A stretch of DNA of 64,000 bases, from positions 12,814,967 through 12,878,966 of the forward strand of contig JBANSL010000004.1 in the NCBI GenBank assembly GCA_037127255.1. The letters run 5' to 3'. Below the pieces are notes generated by a model that saw nothing but the letters and a program-made list of their open reading frames with translations, was not told the DNA's origin and did no database searches. A program made the translations under genes and the position numbers. Of the stretch, positions 21,824-33,756 are shown piece after piece; the stretch's first letter is position 1; each line of letters opens with the position of its first letter. This stretch comes from Persicaria tinctoria. Its lineage: Eukaryota; Streptophyta; Magnoliopsida; Caryophyllales; Polygonaceae.

Positions 21824-22440
21824 TTGTCTTGTCATCTATGGCGATGAAGGCTTTCTTCCCGTACTCTAGCTTGAAGGATCGATTTCTTTCTTGGTTCTTA
21901 ACATTGCAAAAGTTGGTGTAACAATAAAAGTTTAAACCCATTTCTGCATTTGTTTCCCTTTGTTGTAAAAGCATCATGTCTTCGGGACATGTAATCTATG
22001 TGAAGTTAGGTTTGCCATATAGTTCAATTGATTTTAAATTTCTTATCAAGCTCCTGACACTCTTAAGCACAACTTGGACCCAAAGTGTACGTGGTTGTCT
22101 CTCGTGGGACCTACATAGTACGGAGTATGAAATATTTGTATCTAAACCCCAAATAGCACGAGAGGTCACTATACATCAAAGTTGAAGAAATAATACTCTA
22201 GAAGGGGATGAATAGATCTGTTAAACTCGGTTGGTTCTGGTGCGGATCAAGACGCTGGAGGGAGGTCGTGTGTGCGGGCCAACATACGGGAGACTCGAAC
22301 AACACATAAACCCGAACGGGGTTCCATCTCAAAACCAATTGGCAATGAGATGAGTAGCCCACCAACCTTATATGTTGTTCAAGTATTCTCTAAATTACCG
22401 ATGTGGGACAACCACCATTCCAACAAGATCAGTATCCTCG
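21824..22440. other. P450 3' flank
   Basis: Contains the polyadenylation signal near 21923 and ordinary AT-rich DNA. From about 22200 it becomes more GC-rich and looks repeat-derived (AACCAATTGGCAATGAGATG, GATGTGGGAC), but I cannot name a family. Confidence 0.4.
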
Positions 22441-23530
22441 ATTTTTGCAAAATAAAACCTTAAGGAAATTTTCAAACCAACTTGTCAAGATCTTGATATA
22501 GCTATCAAATCTTGATGAAGTAAAATCGAACAATATATGTAAAGTAAATACGGAATGTAAAAAGATGAACACACAAATTGTTAACGACGTTCGGCACGAA
22601 GTTAGCCCACGTCCCCGCCTAGGGTTATCCAACCCGTAGGATTCAACACTTCTTATTTCACTTCCTTGAGACTAGAACTTCCTACAAGAACCACCCTTCT
22701 TCTATACAAAGCATCACCGCTTCTATTCTAGCACTCAACCTTACAAGTGAAATAAAAGCTATCACCACACAGCAGAGTGTGCCTTAGATCGAGTATATGA
22801 TACTCTTAAAGCAAAATGAATGACTTGTACAATAAGTGCCTGTGTTTCCTTCAACTCTCAAAAAATAAACAACACTAGACTTTATGAGAACGTAAAAGAG
22901 AAACTGGATCAACGAATGCTTAAGATGACTTGATCGCTTTAGAATGAATGCTTGCTCAGTTGTTGTTTACCATCTTCTTGCATCCGTCTTTATATAGTTG
23001 ATCAACTTCAAAGATAGGGATGGAGAGCTGTTTGAATTTTGAATTCTTTCCAAGTGAAATTGAATTTCTTCTGAATCCATTCTTTCCAAATCCATGGCCT
23101 ACAATCTTCTCCATGATCAAGCATGGAATATCGGATCACCCCTTGTCCTTATATGGCCCGATCCAAGATGACTGCATTATGGCCCAATGAAAGGCCCATA
23201 AATAATCTTGGTCCAAAAGATCAGTCTTGCCTCAATTCCTGCACTTAAATAAATCAGTTCACAGGCTCTTGCTGTTTTATCCAAGGTTTCAAGACCTTGA
23301 AACTAGGCTTTGATGTTTAGTATTTTATCACCCTTAGAAACAACCTGCAAATTAGTATCTCCAGATCTTACAATTAAGGTTGAGTCTTCAAAAGTATACG
23401 TACAAGAGAATAAAGATATAAAACTAATTAGGCGTACCTTAATAACTCTTATCTAACTGAACAAATCAACACAACATCAAGCATACGTGTCACATATACA
23501 TATAATGCAAGGTAAATCACACCCGTACAA
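22440..23530 (-). repeat. Probable LTR fragment, minus orientation
   Basis: No coding sequence. The stretch ACGACGTTCGGCACGAAG...CCCACGTCCCCGCC and a minus-strand TATA-like CTATATAAAG at about 22991-23000 resemble copia-type LTRs of other dicots. No second copy in the window and no clear boundaries or target duplication were found, so this could be a solo LTR or another repeat. Confidence 0.35.
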
Positions 23531-23538
23531 GTACCACT

Positions 23539-24748
23539 TAGGGATCATAGCGGATCATCGGCCCAAAACCGATCCGAACATGGTCAAACTGAACCGAACC
23601 AAAAACCGAAATTCCAAAAATTAGAAACCGAAAACCGAACTTAAACTAATAGGTTTGGTTCGGTTTTTTACCGATTTGATTTAGATTCGGTTCGGTTATA
23701 AACCTAAGTAAACTGAAATACTTCTAACCCAACATATATTTCATTAATAAAGCTGTCAATACCATTTTTTTGGCATCAAATTCAAACCTCCTAATTGCTT
23801 CTTTCTCTTGATCCGTTGCCATTTCAAAGTTCAAACCAAACAAAGTGCACTTTTCCGTTCATCAATTTAAAATCTTGTCACTAATAGTCCAAAGACTCCA
23901 AACTATGAAAAAAATGCAAACTCCCAGCAGCATTGCAGCAGGCCAATAACAACCTGTACAGAAATGGCAAAAAAGAAAACTTTGCACAGTCACAAACAAT
24001 CTGAATTCAACGAAGAAACAATCCATAATCAACCAATCTAATTTCCAAATCATTGAATCAACCCATACTCCCTCAATTTAAGAATTCATCTACTAATCTA
24101 CCCAAACCTAATACTATTTCGGATTCAATCTAAGACTTCAACAATTCCTCTACTAATCTAAATAACAACCTTTCGGAGATTTTCAGATTTAATCAGAAAA
24201 ATAAACCCTAATCTAAGCGATTTCATATTTGGAAATCGAAAGTTACCCAAACCTAATACTATTTCAGGTTGAACCGTGAACGGAAGCCAAGTTTCGTCGT
24301 CGATCATCGGACTCGAACTAACAAGAAGGCCAAGCGGAGGGACTACTAAAGCAGAAGAGGCGCCTGCGTTAACCGGGATGCGAGAAAGAGAAGTCGAGCT
24401 AGAAGGAGAAGAAGACCGAGCCGGTGGGCTGGTGGTCGGCCACCTCACCAGCAGCTGGAGCACAGATCTGGGATGGAGTGGTGGACAGACAGAGGCCATG
24501 ACGAAGACAGACCAGGAACCTAAACTCAACCTCTAACTCCCTAAGGCTAAATTATACAGTAACATTTAAAAAAAAAATCGGTTTTCCCTCGGTTTAACCA
24601 AACCGAGTCTAAACTAAACCTAAAACCGAACATAAAAATTCTTTGAACCGAAAACCTAAACCGAAACATATCGGTTCGGTTAGGTTCCGGATTTTTTTGG
24701 TTCGGTTCGACCCCAAAATTCGATTCAAACCGAATATGATCAGCCCTA
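23539..24748. mobile_element. Putative non-autonomous hAT-like element rich in AACCGAACC
   Basis: Two arms, about 23555-23710 and 24575-24740, are filled with AACCGAACCGAAAACC-type motifs and their complements (TTCGGTTCGGTT), and could pair with each other. The outer ends are TAGGGATCAT on the left and GATCAGCCCTA on the right, like the TAGGG ends of many plant hAT derivatives. No matching 8-bp target duplication was seen, so the boundaries are uncertain. The middle has no convincing gene. Confidence 0.4.
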
Positions 24749-24860
24749 GATGATAGAACGTACAATGATAACACGTAATGGTCATAAAAAACATGAATAG
24801 AACAACACAAGTATTACATGTCTCACAAAACATCAACAGCATATAGTAGTGATACGAGTA

Positions 24861-25010
24861 TATTAGGAAAGCATAAAGATTGTATTCTATCTTATTTTAT
24901 CTCCTTATAATTTGTATCTATCTTTATGTATATCATTAGTGTAAAGTCTAATATAAATATATCGCTATGTGATTGAATTCAATCAACATAGATTACGTGG
25001 ATTTAATCTT
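24861..25010 (+). repeat. Copia B 5' LTR (approximate)
   Basis: The first 99 bases match the 3' copy. The right-hand limit is set by the primer site at 25014 and is approximate. The left limit may be a few bases out. Confidence 0.6.
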
Positions 25011-25074
25011 TTATGGTATCCAGAGCCGGTTCAAAACCCTAAATTTTTTTCTCTCCGTACTGCCGCCGATCACC

Positions 25075-28000
25075 ATGTCCACCGATTCCACTTCGTCCAA
25101 CCCCAATCCCACTCCCGACTGCACCCACACCACCAATGCTTCTGGCAATCTTCTCTCGGCTACCATTGGTTCCCAACCCTCTTTTGGCCTTCAATTTCCC
25201 TAATTCACCGTCAAATTGGATCGCTCTAATTTCTCTATTTGGCGCGCCAATGTTCTTGATGCTCTTGATGCATTTGATCTCAAGGATTTTGACTTGACTG
25301 GCACAATCCCACCAAAAACCGTTCCTTCTGCCACACCCAACCCCACTGATGCTGCTGCTACCGATGCTTAATCGTCGGACCTCAACCTTGACTATGTTGC
25401 GTGGCGGAAAAAGGATAACTTTATCCTTATCTAGCTCCGCACTACTGTCTCCGCTACTCTGGCATGCTACCTTGTCAAACCCACAACTGCTCGTGAAGTG
25501 TGGGTCGCCATTAACGATATGTTCCAGCACCAGTCTCGGGCCAAGGCGATGTTCCTTAAGCAACAACTTCATACCGTTCCCAAAGTCGATTCTTCTATGA
25601 TCGAGTACTTCGAGAAGAAACAGGCCATGGCTGATTCTCTTGTCGACCGCCTTCAACCTGTCCCTGACGATGAGTTCATCGCTTGCATTCTTCAGGGTTT
25701 GGATGCGTTATATGGTCTGTTCCAGGCCGCCATTCACTTCCGCTCCGAGTCGCTTACTTCTGCAGCGCTTCTCATCCACTTATAGCGTGAGGAGAAGCGT
25801 CTTCAGGACGAATCTCGCGCCTTCTTTGGTATCGATCAACCCTTTGCCCACTATGGGCAATCCCGCTCTTCCTCCACTCCTCAACAGCGCTCTGACAGGC
25901 CCTCTAGTCGCTCGGGGCAAGGTCGTTAATCCTTTGTGCCTCTCATCACCACGCAGCAGGATTCTTCCTCCCTGAACACTCATCCCCTCCAGAAGGTTCC
26001 TTGCCAGATTTGTGACCGTACGGGGCATGCCGCAAAGGATTGCTTCAACAGGCTTGATATTCAGGCCTTCCCGTCTCGCCATCCTCCTAAGTGCTTGCAG
26101 CACCAACCTCCATCTAATCATGCGACATACATGGCATCTTCGTCGATTATAATTGACCCAAACTGGTATTTTGACTCAGGGGTCACGGATCACATCACTG
26201 GTGATCTCAGCAAGGTCTCCATCGACTCGGCATATGGTGGAGGTGACCAGTTATCTCTTGGCAATGGTACTACCCTTCCTATATCTCATATTGGCCATAC
26301 TGCTTTACCTGCCAACCCCACCCCTGTTAACCTTTCTAATGTTCTGGTTGTCCCAACTATGAAAAAGAACCTTATTAGTATCTCTCGCTTAACGAGAGAC
26401 AATAATGCTTATCTTGAGTTACATCCCTTATTCTGTTTGTTGAAGAATTTCCAGGGAATGGTGCTTTTCAAAGGAATCGTTGACAATGGGCTCTACAGTC
26501 TTTCTCACCTCCAGTTGACAGTTCCTCCTCGTGCGCTTGTCGGCGAATGAACCAGTCTGAGTCTGTGGCACCATCGTTTGGGTCATCCTAGTTCTCAAAT
26601 TTTTTGCATCATATGCAATTCTTTCAATTTACCATTATCTAGTTCTACACATTTGTCTAAGTGTCAGTCTTGATCCTTAGGAAAGAGTCACCGTTTACCT
26701 ATTTTATCTATGCATGTGTCCAAAACTATTCCGTTTGAACTTGTTTACTCTGAGGCCGGTCAGCCGCCGCCTTTAGCTCCTCCACTTCCCTCATCTCGTC
26801 GACACCTCCGCTTCATCTCCCCCATCTTTGGCATAGCAATACCTTTGTCCACCATATGACCACTCGTGCTCAAAAGGGCACCCTCAAACCGAAAGCCCTC
26901 CTCACATCAAAGCACCCGCTACCCCCACCCTCCTTTTTCGAAATAGAACCCAAAACCCATCGCCAAGGTGAGAAGTGTCCTCACTGGGTTTCTGCCATGT
27001 GCTATGAGATCGATGCCCTCGCTAACGTATGTGGTCGCTTGTTCCTTAGGATCCTTCTATGAATATTGTTGGTTGCAAATGGGTTTACATGATCAAGCGG
27101 AATGCTGATGACTCTATCGATCGCTACAAGGTCATGCTTGTTGCAAAGGGGTACAATCAAGAGGAAGGTATTGGCTATTTTGACACATTTAGCCCTGTTC
27201 GTCCCACGACCATTCGTCTCGTGCTCTGCATTGCTCTTTCTTGAGACTCGCCTATCCATCAGCTTGACATCAACAATGCCTTCCTAAATGGCGATTTGTC
27301 AAAGGATCCCTTTCGCCCTGGCCATGTCTATCATCTCCGCAAAGCTTTATATGGTCTCAATCAAGCCCAAGGGGCTTGGTTCAGCAAACTCAAATCGTTC
27401 TTGATACGCTCCGGGTTCCATGCTTGCCAATCGGATTGCTCCCTGTTTGTGTTGGCATCACCATCTTGTCTTATTTATGTCCTTATTTATGTTGATGACA
27501 TTATCATAATAGGGAGTGTTCCTTCTGCCATCACTCGCTTCATAGCCTGTCTTCACAAGGAGTTTTCACTCAAGGATCTCGGCCCTATGCACTTTCTCCT
27601 CGGTGTTGAGGTCTTTCGCTTGCTTGACTGAATGCTCCTCTCCCAGCAGCAGTACATTCGTGATCTTCTTGCTCACTCTAAGATGGAGAATGTCAAGCTG
27701 ATCTGTAGTCCTGTTGAGCCTCACTCTCGGCTTCATCTCGTTGGGGATCCCATGCCTGATCTGTCGCTCTATCGCAGTGTTGTTGTCATCACTCGACCTG
27801 AGATTGCTTATGCTGTGAATCGGGTTTGTCAGTATATCCAGTGTTCGACTGAGGATCATTGGGCTGCTGTTAAGCGCATTCTGCGCTATCTTAAGGGCAC
27901 TATATCATATTCCTTTCAGCTTCATCTGTATACCCAGCTTCGGGTCACTGTGTTTACCGATGTTGGTTGGGTGTCTGATTCTCATGAATGTCGTTCGCAA

Positions 28001-28414
28001 TATGGGTTCGCTGTCTTCTTGGGGAACTCTATTATCAGTTGGACTTCCAAGAAGCAGCATGTTGTTGCTCGCTCTAGCAAAGAGGCTGAGTATCGCGCTA
28101 TTGTTGATATTGTTGCTGAACTCAGCTGGATTCAATAGATCCTCGCCAATTTTAGGTTGCGCATCACAGGTTTCCCTGTTGCCTTATGTGACTCGTTAAG
28201 CACCACCTTCATGACGAGGAACCCAGTCCTCACGAGTCGTTCCAAGCACATCCCTGTTGATTTTCACTTCATTCGTGAGAAGGTAGAGACTGGTGAGCTC
28301 TTGGTTCGTCACATTGATTCTCATAATCAAACTGTTGACATCTTCATCAAGGCTCTAGGCAATCGCTGTTTTAAGTTGCTACGTTCCAAGCTTCATGTCA
28401 CTCCCCCTCCATGA
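25075..28414 (+). pseudogene. Copia B gag-pol, many stop codons and a deleted integrase
   Basis: Starts at the ATG in CACCATGTCC (25075). Recognisable parts: gag (LDRSNFSIWRANVLDAL), one zinc knuckle (CQICDRTGHAAKDC), protease with WYFDSGVTDHI, and GAG-pre-integrase LWHHRLGH. Integrase is missing after about 26750 (SKTIPFELVYSEAG). Then follow reverse transcriptase (LDINNAFLNGDL, YVDDIIIIG) and RNase H (ARSSKEAEYRAI). At least nine in-frame stops are scattered along it, most of them TAG or TGA standing where the family has tryptophan, glutamine or cysteine. Inactive. Confidence 0.88.
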
Positions 28415-28426
28415 GCTTTGCGGAGG

Positions 28427-28525
28427 TATTAGAAAAGGATAAAGATTGTATTCTATCTTATTTTATCTCCTTATGATTTGTATCTATCTTTATGCATATC
28501 CTTGGTGTAAAGTCTAATATAAATA
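28427..28525 (+). repeat. Copia B 3' LTR (truncated)
   Basis: Matches the left LTR until AATATAAATA, then runs into unrelated GC-rich DNA, so its end is cut off. Confidence 0.65.
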
Positions 28526-29224
28526 GCATACCGTGAAGGTGGGCTGGTGGGGTGGCGCTGCCCCCTGGTGGGTCGCCCCCTGAACCCCCGACTCGCTGAC
28601 CGGTCAGCGAGATAACCGTCGGGGGACGGAGCCTCCCGGACCCCCCATGCGTCGCCGATAAACGATGATTCAAGGCACATTAACAAGAGGGATGCAAATT
28701 ATACCAAGCAGGCAAGCACCTCACATTCACAAGCAATCGCAAACACACAATGCAAACATTGAAGCACACAACTCGTGATCTTTATAAACTCTGCGTAACC
28801 ATGACATGTATTGCTGATCTTCACGCGACAAATGCAAGTAATAAACATGAATTATCAAGTCTTTCCATATATGTTGAATGTTGTGTTGTGTTAACAATAT
28901 GAATTAACAAAGCAAGAAACAATTAAGGATGGTTCATCCTAACCAAAGGCATCTGATCATATATCAATCAAATAAAGGTACCAACATATTCTTCAATACA
29001 CGAATCAGAACGAGCAAAGCCACAAACAAACAGCACCCTCCCCCAACGCTCGTCAAATACCCATTTCTTCCCTCTTCCGCCTGGTTTGCCTCTCCACCGG
29101 CTTCGTCTTCAACCCTGCAACCAACGCATCTCATCGTCATCAGCAACACTAACCAAATCAAACCTCACTCTCTTTCTCTAATTAGCTAATCAAACGATCG
29201 AGCAATCGAAATTCAGTTCCATGC
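28526..29224. other. GC-rich block and sucrose synthase 3' flank
   Basis: 28530-28670 is unusually GC-rich and contains a perfect 20-bp palindrome at 28592-28611. The rest is ordinary AT-rich DNA in which the 3' untranslated region of the sucrose synthase must lie. No gene was seen. Confidence 0.5.
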
Positions 29225-32200
29225 TTACTTATAAGCATCGGCTTCTGGGACCGCCCCTGCTCCTTGCAGCTTAGGCACCTGTGAGTCTGCCAAGGCTGCC
29301 CTCTCGTCGTCTTCCATTGGGATCTTCGTCTTTCTCGCCTTGGAAAAGTATAATTCATCAACAAATTGATCGACCTTCATTTGGAATTGGATCGTTCCAT
29401 AACATATACACAAGGAATTTGATCTTACCAGAGTTCGGAACTGGAGATTGTACAGCAATTCGATGTACCTTTGCTTAGCTCTCTTCGTCTCGCTCTTTAG
29501 GTGCCTCCAGAAGCCGTAGATAGAGCTCATGTTCACCACTCTTTCTGCATACATCTTCCATGTATAGCTGCATTCATTTCGTTTTCCTTTACCTTTCGTA
29601 ATCTTATACAAATCGATATAACCAATTGCATTTTGAGTCGAGTTCGTTACCATTCATTTATCCGGCAAAGGCTGGCCGCAGACACCGTCTCCCAACACTG
29701 AGGATCCGCCTTACACCTCTCAAAGAAATCCACAATCTTGGCACTGGACGCATTGCCATCCCTCGGGTCAATATGGAACCCGGAAACCCCATCGACAATG
29801 ATCTCGAGGGGGCCACCTTGGTTGGTGGCAAACGTAGGCAGGCCACAGCTCATTGCCTCCACCACCGTGAGGCCGAACGCCTCGTACAGTGCGGGCTGCA
29901 CGAATGCGCCTCGAGTGTCCGCAACGCAGCGGTAGAGCTCCCCGTTGCGTTCGCGGTCGGTCTGTGCGGATATCCACCTCAACTGCCCCTTGAGCTCGTA
30001 TTCGGTTATCAGGCCGTGCATCCGGTTGATCTCCTCCACCTCCTCGCGGTCCTTGGATTTCGATGCGTCGATGGTCCCGCCTACGATCACGAGGTTTGCC
30101 AGCTGGCGTAGCGTCGGGTTGGCGGCGTACCATTGGACCAGTGAGGCCATGTTTTTCACCTTGTCAAGCCTTGCCATGGAGAAGATTATGGGCTTGTTGC
30201 GGTCTTCCAGGTATCCTCTGAGCCCCCAAACATACCAAAAATTGTTAGGCCATGTTTGGTTCGGATTTGAGTTGTTCAATCCCTCTTCGATAGATTTTTT
30301 TCTTTAGTTTAGCATATAAAAACTATGATATTTTAGTTTAAACGACGATGTTTTAGTTCAAAACAATGACATTTTTGTTCAAAACGACAACATTTTAGTT
30401 CAAAACTATATTATTTTTCTATAAAAAGACATCTTTTGAAACCCAACGATTCAATATGTAATTTTTTACAAATTGTTCAATCCCTCTTCGATAGATTTTT
30501 TTCTTTAGCTAAGCATATAAAAAACTATGATATTTTAGTTTAAACGACGACGTTTTAGTTTAAAACAATGACATTTTTGCTCAAAATGACAAAATTTTAG
30601 TTCAAAATTGTGCCATTAATTGTTGTATATTTTTTTCTCTATAGACAAATAAAACGGTGCCATTTTAGTCTATAACGATAATATTTTTCTATGAAAAGAC
30701 ACATTTCGAAACCTAACAATTCAATATGTAATTTGTTGTTCTTAGCATACAATAACGTACGTGTAACAAGATATAAAAAAATATTTAAACTTGCATAATT
30801 TCTTATCTAATTGTTGAATTTAGTAATATAAACTCTTGTTTCGAAGCTCTTGGGCTAAATTAAATTATTTAAATATCAAGTTAAGTAAAATATAAAAGCA
30901 TTGAGGTTTATTAAAAAAATAATAACTAATCTGTGTTTAATTTTCAAACGTTCCTAACTTTTTACTCGGGTATCTGATTGAGGCTTATAAATTATAATAT
31001 ATCAAAATAAAGCTACCGACCGACAAGTAGAATAAAGCTACCGACAAGTAGAATAGGTAATTCATTGGAGGAAATGAGGGGGTGTATGCTCCCCTTGCCC
31101 TCCTCAGCTCAGCGTATACGTATAGTTATAAAGCCGAAATTCACCTTCTAACCCAAAAACTTAAGCTATTGGGTCGGTGTTTACTCCACACCTTACATTT
31201 GTGTCCTACAATGATGGTGGGATGGCTATTTTTTCTTATCCCAACAAAAACACGGAGGCGGATGCATTTGAGCAAAATAAAAACAGGAAACTCACAACTA
31301 TGCCAAACGAGTCCTAAGATCAAATGTGTGTAAACTGTAAAGATGGTGAGAGAGCTATGACTTACATATGCTCATCATTTTCCTCCCTGCTATAGAGCAA
31401 CTCTTCAATGGCGGGATGAAATGACAAGAGGCGCTTTTCGTTGTGGTAGTAAGGGAAGTAGATGGACTCGTCAGCACCGGGTGCAACTATGTTGAACTTT
31501 GGATCGAACACGTTGATTCCGGATACTACACGACACAGCCCTGGCATGGTGAACGCTGTATGAGATTCGTATTGTCCTGGCTTATCTTTGCTGCATCATC
31601 CCGTGAAGAGTTAGCCGAGTAATTGATCCATGAAGTAAAGATCATTAAGGGCAAAATGTACCAACCTTCCTGCGATTTCTTGATAAGTGCTGGTGATGAT
31701 GAAATCAGATGCGTTCATTGCGATGAGATCAGCTGTGAATTGACACGAGAAGTGATACTTGTCATCGAAATCTCTCCAATTGATGTCGGAGTCTTCGTAC
31801 TTGGTTTTCTCCAGCGCATGAGCAATGGTTCCCTATCATCATCATCTCAAACCAAATATCTAATTAAGGTCACATACGACTTTGAAATCGACCCTTGAAA
31901 TTAACTAGTGCAGCACCTGTGTGACTCCGAGTTTGGCAGCAACAAGAGAGGCAACGAGGTTTCCATCGGTATAGTTGCCGATTATAAGGTCCGGTTTGCA
32001 CTCCATGTGCTCAACAATCTTGCTAGTAGCATCCTACAACACAAATCAATGCACACAATTTGCAACAAGATCCAATCAAACACCGTGTCAAACGTTGAAG
32101 GGAGTTAGGGAGCAAGGAATGAGGACAAATCATGCATGCCTGAGCGAATCGGTTGAGGTAAGGAAACACTTCGAAGCGAGAAACCCATCGTCGGAGGACA

Positions 32201-33756
32201 GACCCTGTGTCTGTCACAAAAGGCACCCTTAGGATGAAAGAATGCTTGGTGTTGTAAACGGCTTCAAGCTCTTGATTGCACGTCGTCCCTTGCGCCTCTG
32301 GTATTAGTCGAGTCACCACAAGAATACAAGGCTTGAACGCGGTCAAGCCTTGTTGCCTCAGTCTAAGCAACAGCTCTTCCTCCAGAGCTCTAACCTGATC
32401 CAAGATGTACACCACCTGTACTCAAACATGTCGCAAACAATACGAATCAGAGATCAAACAAGCACGAATAATGAACGAATATACCGCATTGAGCAATTGC
32501 TAGAAGCAATCAAGTACCTGGCCTCCTGTATCGGGTAAGCCAAGCACGCCAGACTGGCCAAAGTAGCCGTGAGGAGAGAAGATGACGACATTGAAGGTGG
32601 TGGGAATCCGGCTGAAGAAGCACTCGAGCTTGACAGGGTCAGGCGCCTGAAGAGCCTCAGCCAGCGCCCTCATTGTGTCCAGCGCTCTCTCTGCGGTGTC
32701 TCCCCATCCCTTGTCGAATCCCCACTCTTTTATCCTCGACTCGTAGTCTTGGGAGGGTGTTTCCTTAGGAAGAGTTGAGAGGAACATATCCGCATATGCA
32801 AGTGCTCCTTCGAGCTTCGTTACTGTGTTGAGAGTCTCGTTGATCAGAAGCTTCTGCACGTATTGAGTTTACAAGGTCAGCATTCAGCAACCTGTCATCC
32901 ACCCTTGTAACACAAAATTAAAGCTTAATCGACTAACCTGGCCTTGATGCTCCAAAGCCAGTAAGTAATCGAGCAAAGGATTGGCGTTTTCGGATGCATT
33001 GCTGAGGCTGGAGCTGATGAATCTCGACACGACGCTGAATCCCTTGCCGATGGAGTCGGACTGAGTTAGTCGCGGGATGGAGAAGTCTAAGGCTTCGAAG
33101 TCTATCTCCAATGCATTCTCGTCGTTTGCCCTGTCAGAGAGTAAAATCTCACTCAACCTCGTCTACTAAATGTTAATCGTTGGATCAAAAATCAGAACTG
33201 GACTTGCCATTGTAGGTCGTGGATACTTTCTTTGGCCTTCAAATAATCGATGGGGGTGATTCCTTCAACGGCGAGAGTATCAGCGTTAACTCGAAGGTAC
33301 TCCCAGAACCCGGGCTGGGGTCTAACTGCCAATGCAACTTCCGGTGGTACAACCGCTGCTTCCTGTGGTTTAAAAGATTCGGGTCATGCTCATCCGACAA
33401 TTGGGAAACCATCGACTCTTATGTTAAAAAAACCCAGATGGTCGCTCTCTATTTACCAAAATCAAGATAAAGAGTAGCATCAAAAGTTGATATATGACCT
33501 GGGTGATGCTGAGAGCATAACCTAGCAAGCCTTGCAAGACCTTGGTCCTCTCGGCCTCATCTGGGATCGACTCTTCGATCTCCCTCATCAAGCATCCACT
33601 CTTAACTAACCTCCTTCCGCTCGAAACAAACCTCAAGAAGCATCTCTTCGTGTGATACCGATTCTCCCTCAGCGCCTCCGGCATGCTTTCTGCTATCGTG
33701 TTCGAACGTGTCAGGGCCTTGTGCGGTGGTAAAGATTTCGACTCATCTCCCTCCAT
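29225..33756 (-). CDS. SUS: Sucrose synthase, SUS5/SUS6-type
   Basis: Exons on the minus strand: 33756-33499, 33362-33208, 33130-32938, 32853-32518, 32415-32140, 32033-31917, 31832-31666, 31590-31366, 30217-29651, 29567-29429 and 29338-29225. They join in frame to 848 amino acids, close to the family length. The enzyme reversibly converts sucrose and UDP to UDP-glucose and fructose in the cytosol, or near the plasma membrane when feeding cellulose or callose synthesis. Visible blocks: [20 protein letters not shown] in the N-terminal regulatory domain, [34 protein letters not shown], and the GT4 domain with [11 protein letters not shown] and the E-x7-E pair in [22 protein letters not shown] fits the SUS5/6 clade. 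At the usual N-terminal phosphosite (RxxS) it has RSNT, so threonine 20. Two introns (after exons 2 and 5) start with GC, not GT. The last acceptor is the least certain. Confidence 0.93.
30218..31365. repeat. Expanded sucrose synthase intron 8 with a 201-bp tandem duplication
   Basis: TTGTTCAATCCCTCTTCGAT starts at 30272 and again at 30473. The two copies then run in parallel, with internal short repeats of the AAAACGACGA...TTTTAGTT type, to about 30744. The far ends (TTAGGCCATGTTTGG at 30244 and CCAAACGAGTCCTAA at 31304-31318) are roughly inverted. They might be the ends of one hAT-like insertion, but no target duplication was found. Confidence 0.6.

Larger units (their letters stand above)
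24861..28525 (+). mobile_element. Ty1/copia retrotransposon B, old and decayed
   Basis: Short LTR-like repeats at 24861-24959 and 28427-28525 share TAAAGATTGTATTCTATCTT and following sequence. After the left one comes TGGTATCCAGAGC (25014-25026), a copia primer site with one extra base. In between is a full-order but broken gag-pol with a deleted integrase core. No target duplication was recognised. Confidence 0.85.

Noticed and set aside
24276..24536. Possible small protein in the hAT-like element
   Set aside because: No family, overlapping frames on both strands, no start context or neighbouring exons.
23539..24748. 8-bp target duplication for the hAT-like element
   Set aside because: The bases outside the proposed ends (GTACCACT and GATGATAG) do not match, so no duplication is claimed.
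29626..30307. Plus-strand open frames across the sucrose synthase GT4 exon
   Set aside because: They are shadows of a long, GC-rich coding exon on the other strand; the minus-strand reading matches sucrose synthase throughout.
33200..33212. GT donor a few bases further on for sucrose synthase intron 2 (CAA|GTCC)
   Set aside because: It would add four bases and break the frame into exon 3, while the GC donor joins TG to G GCA and gives the conserved W-A-N-D-E-N sequence.
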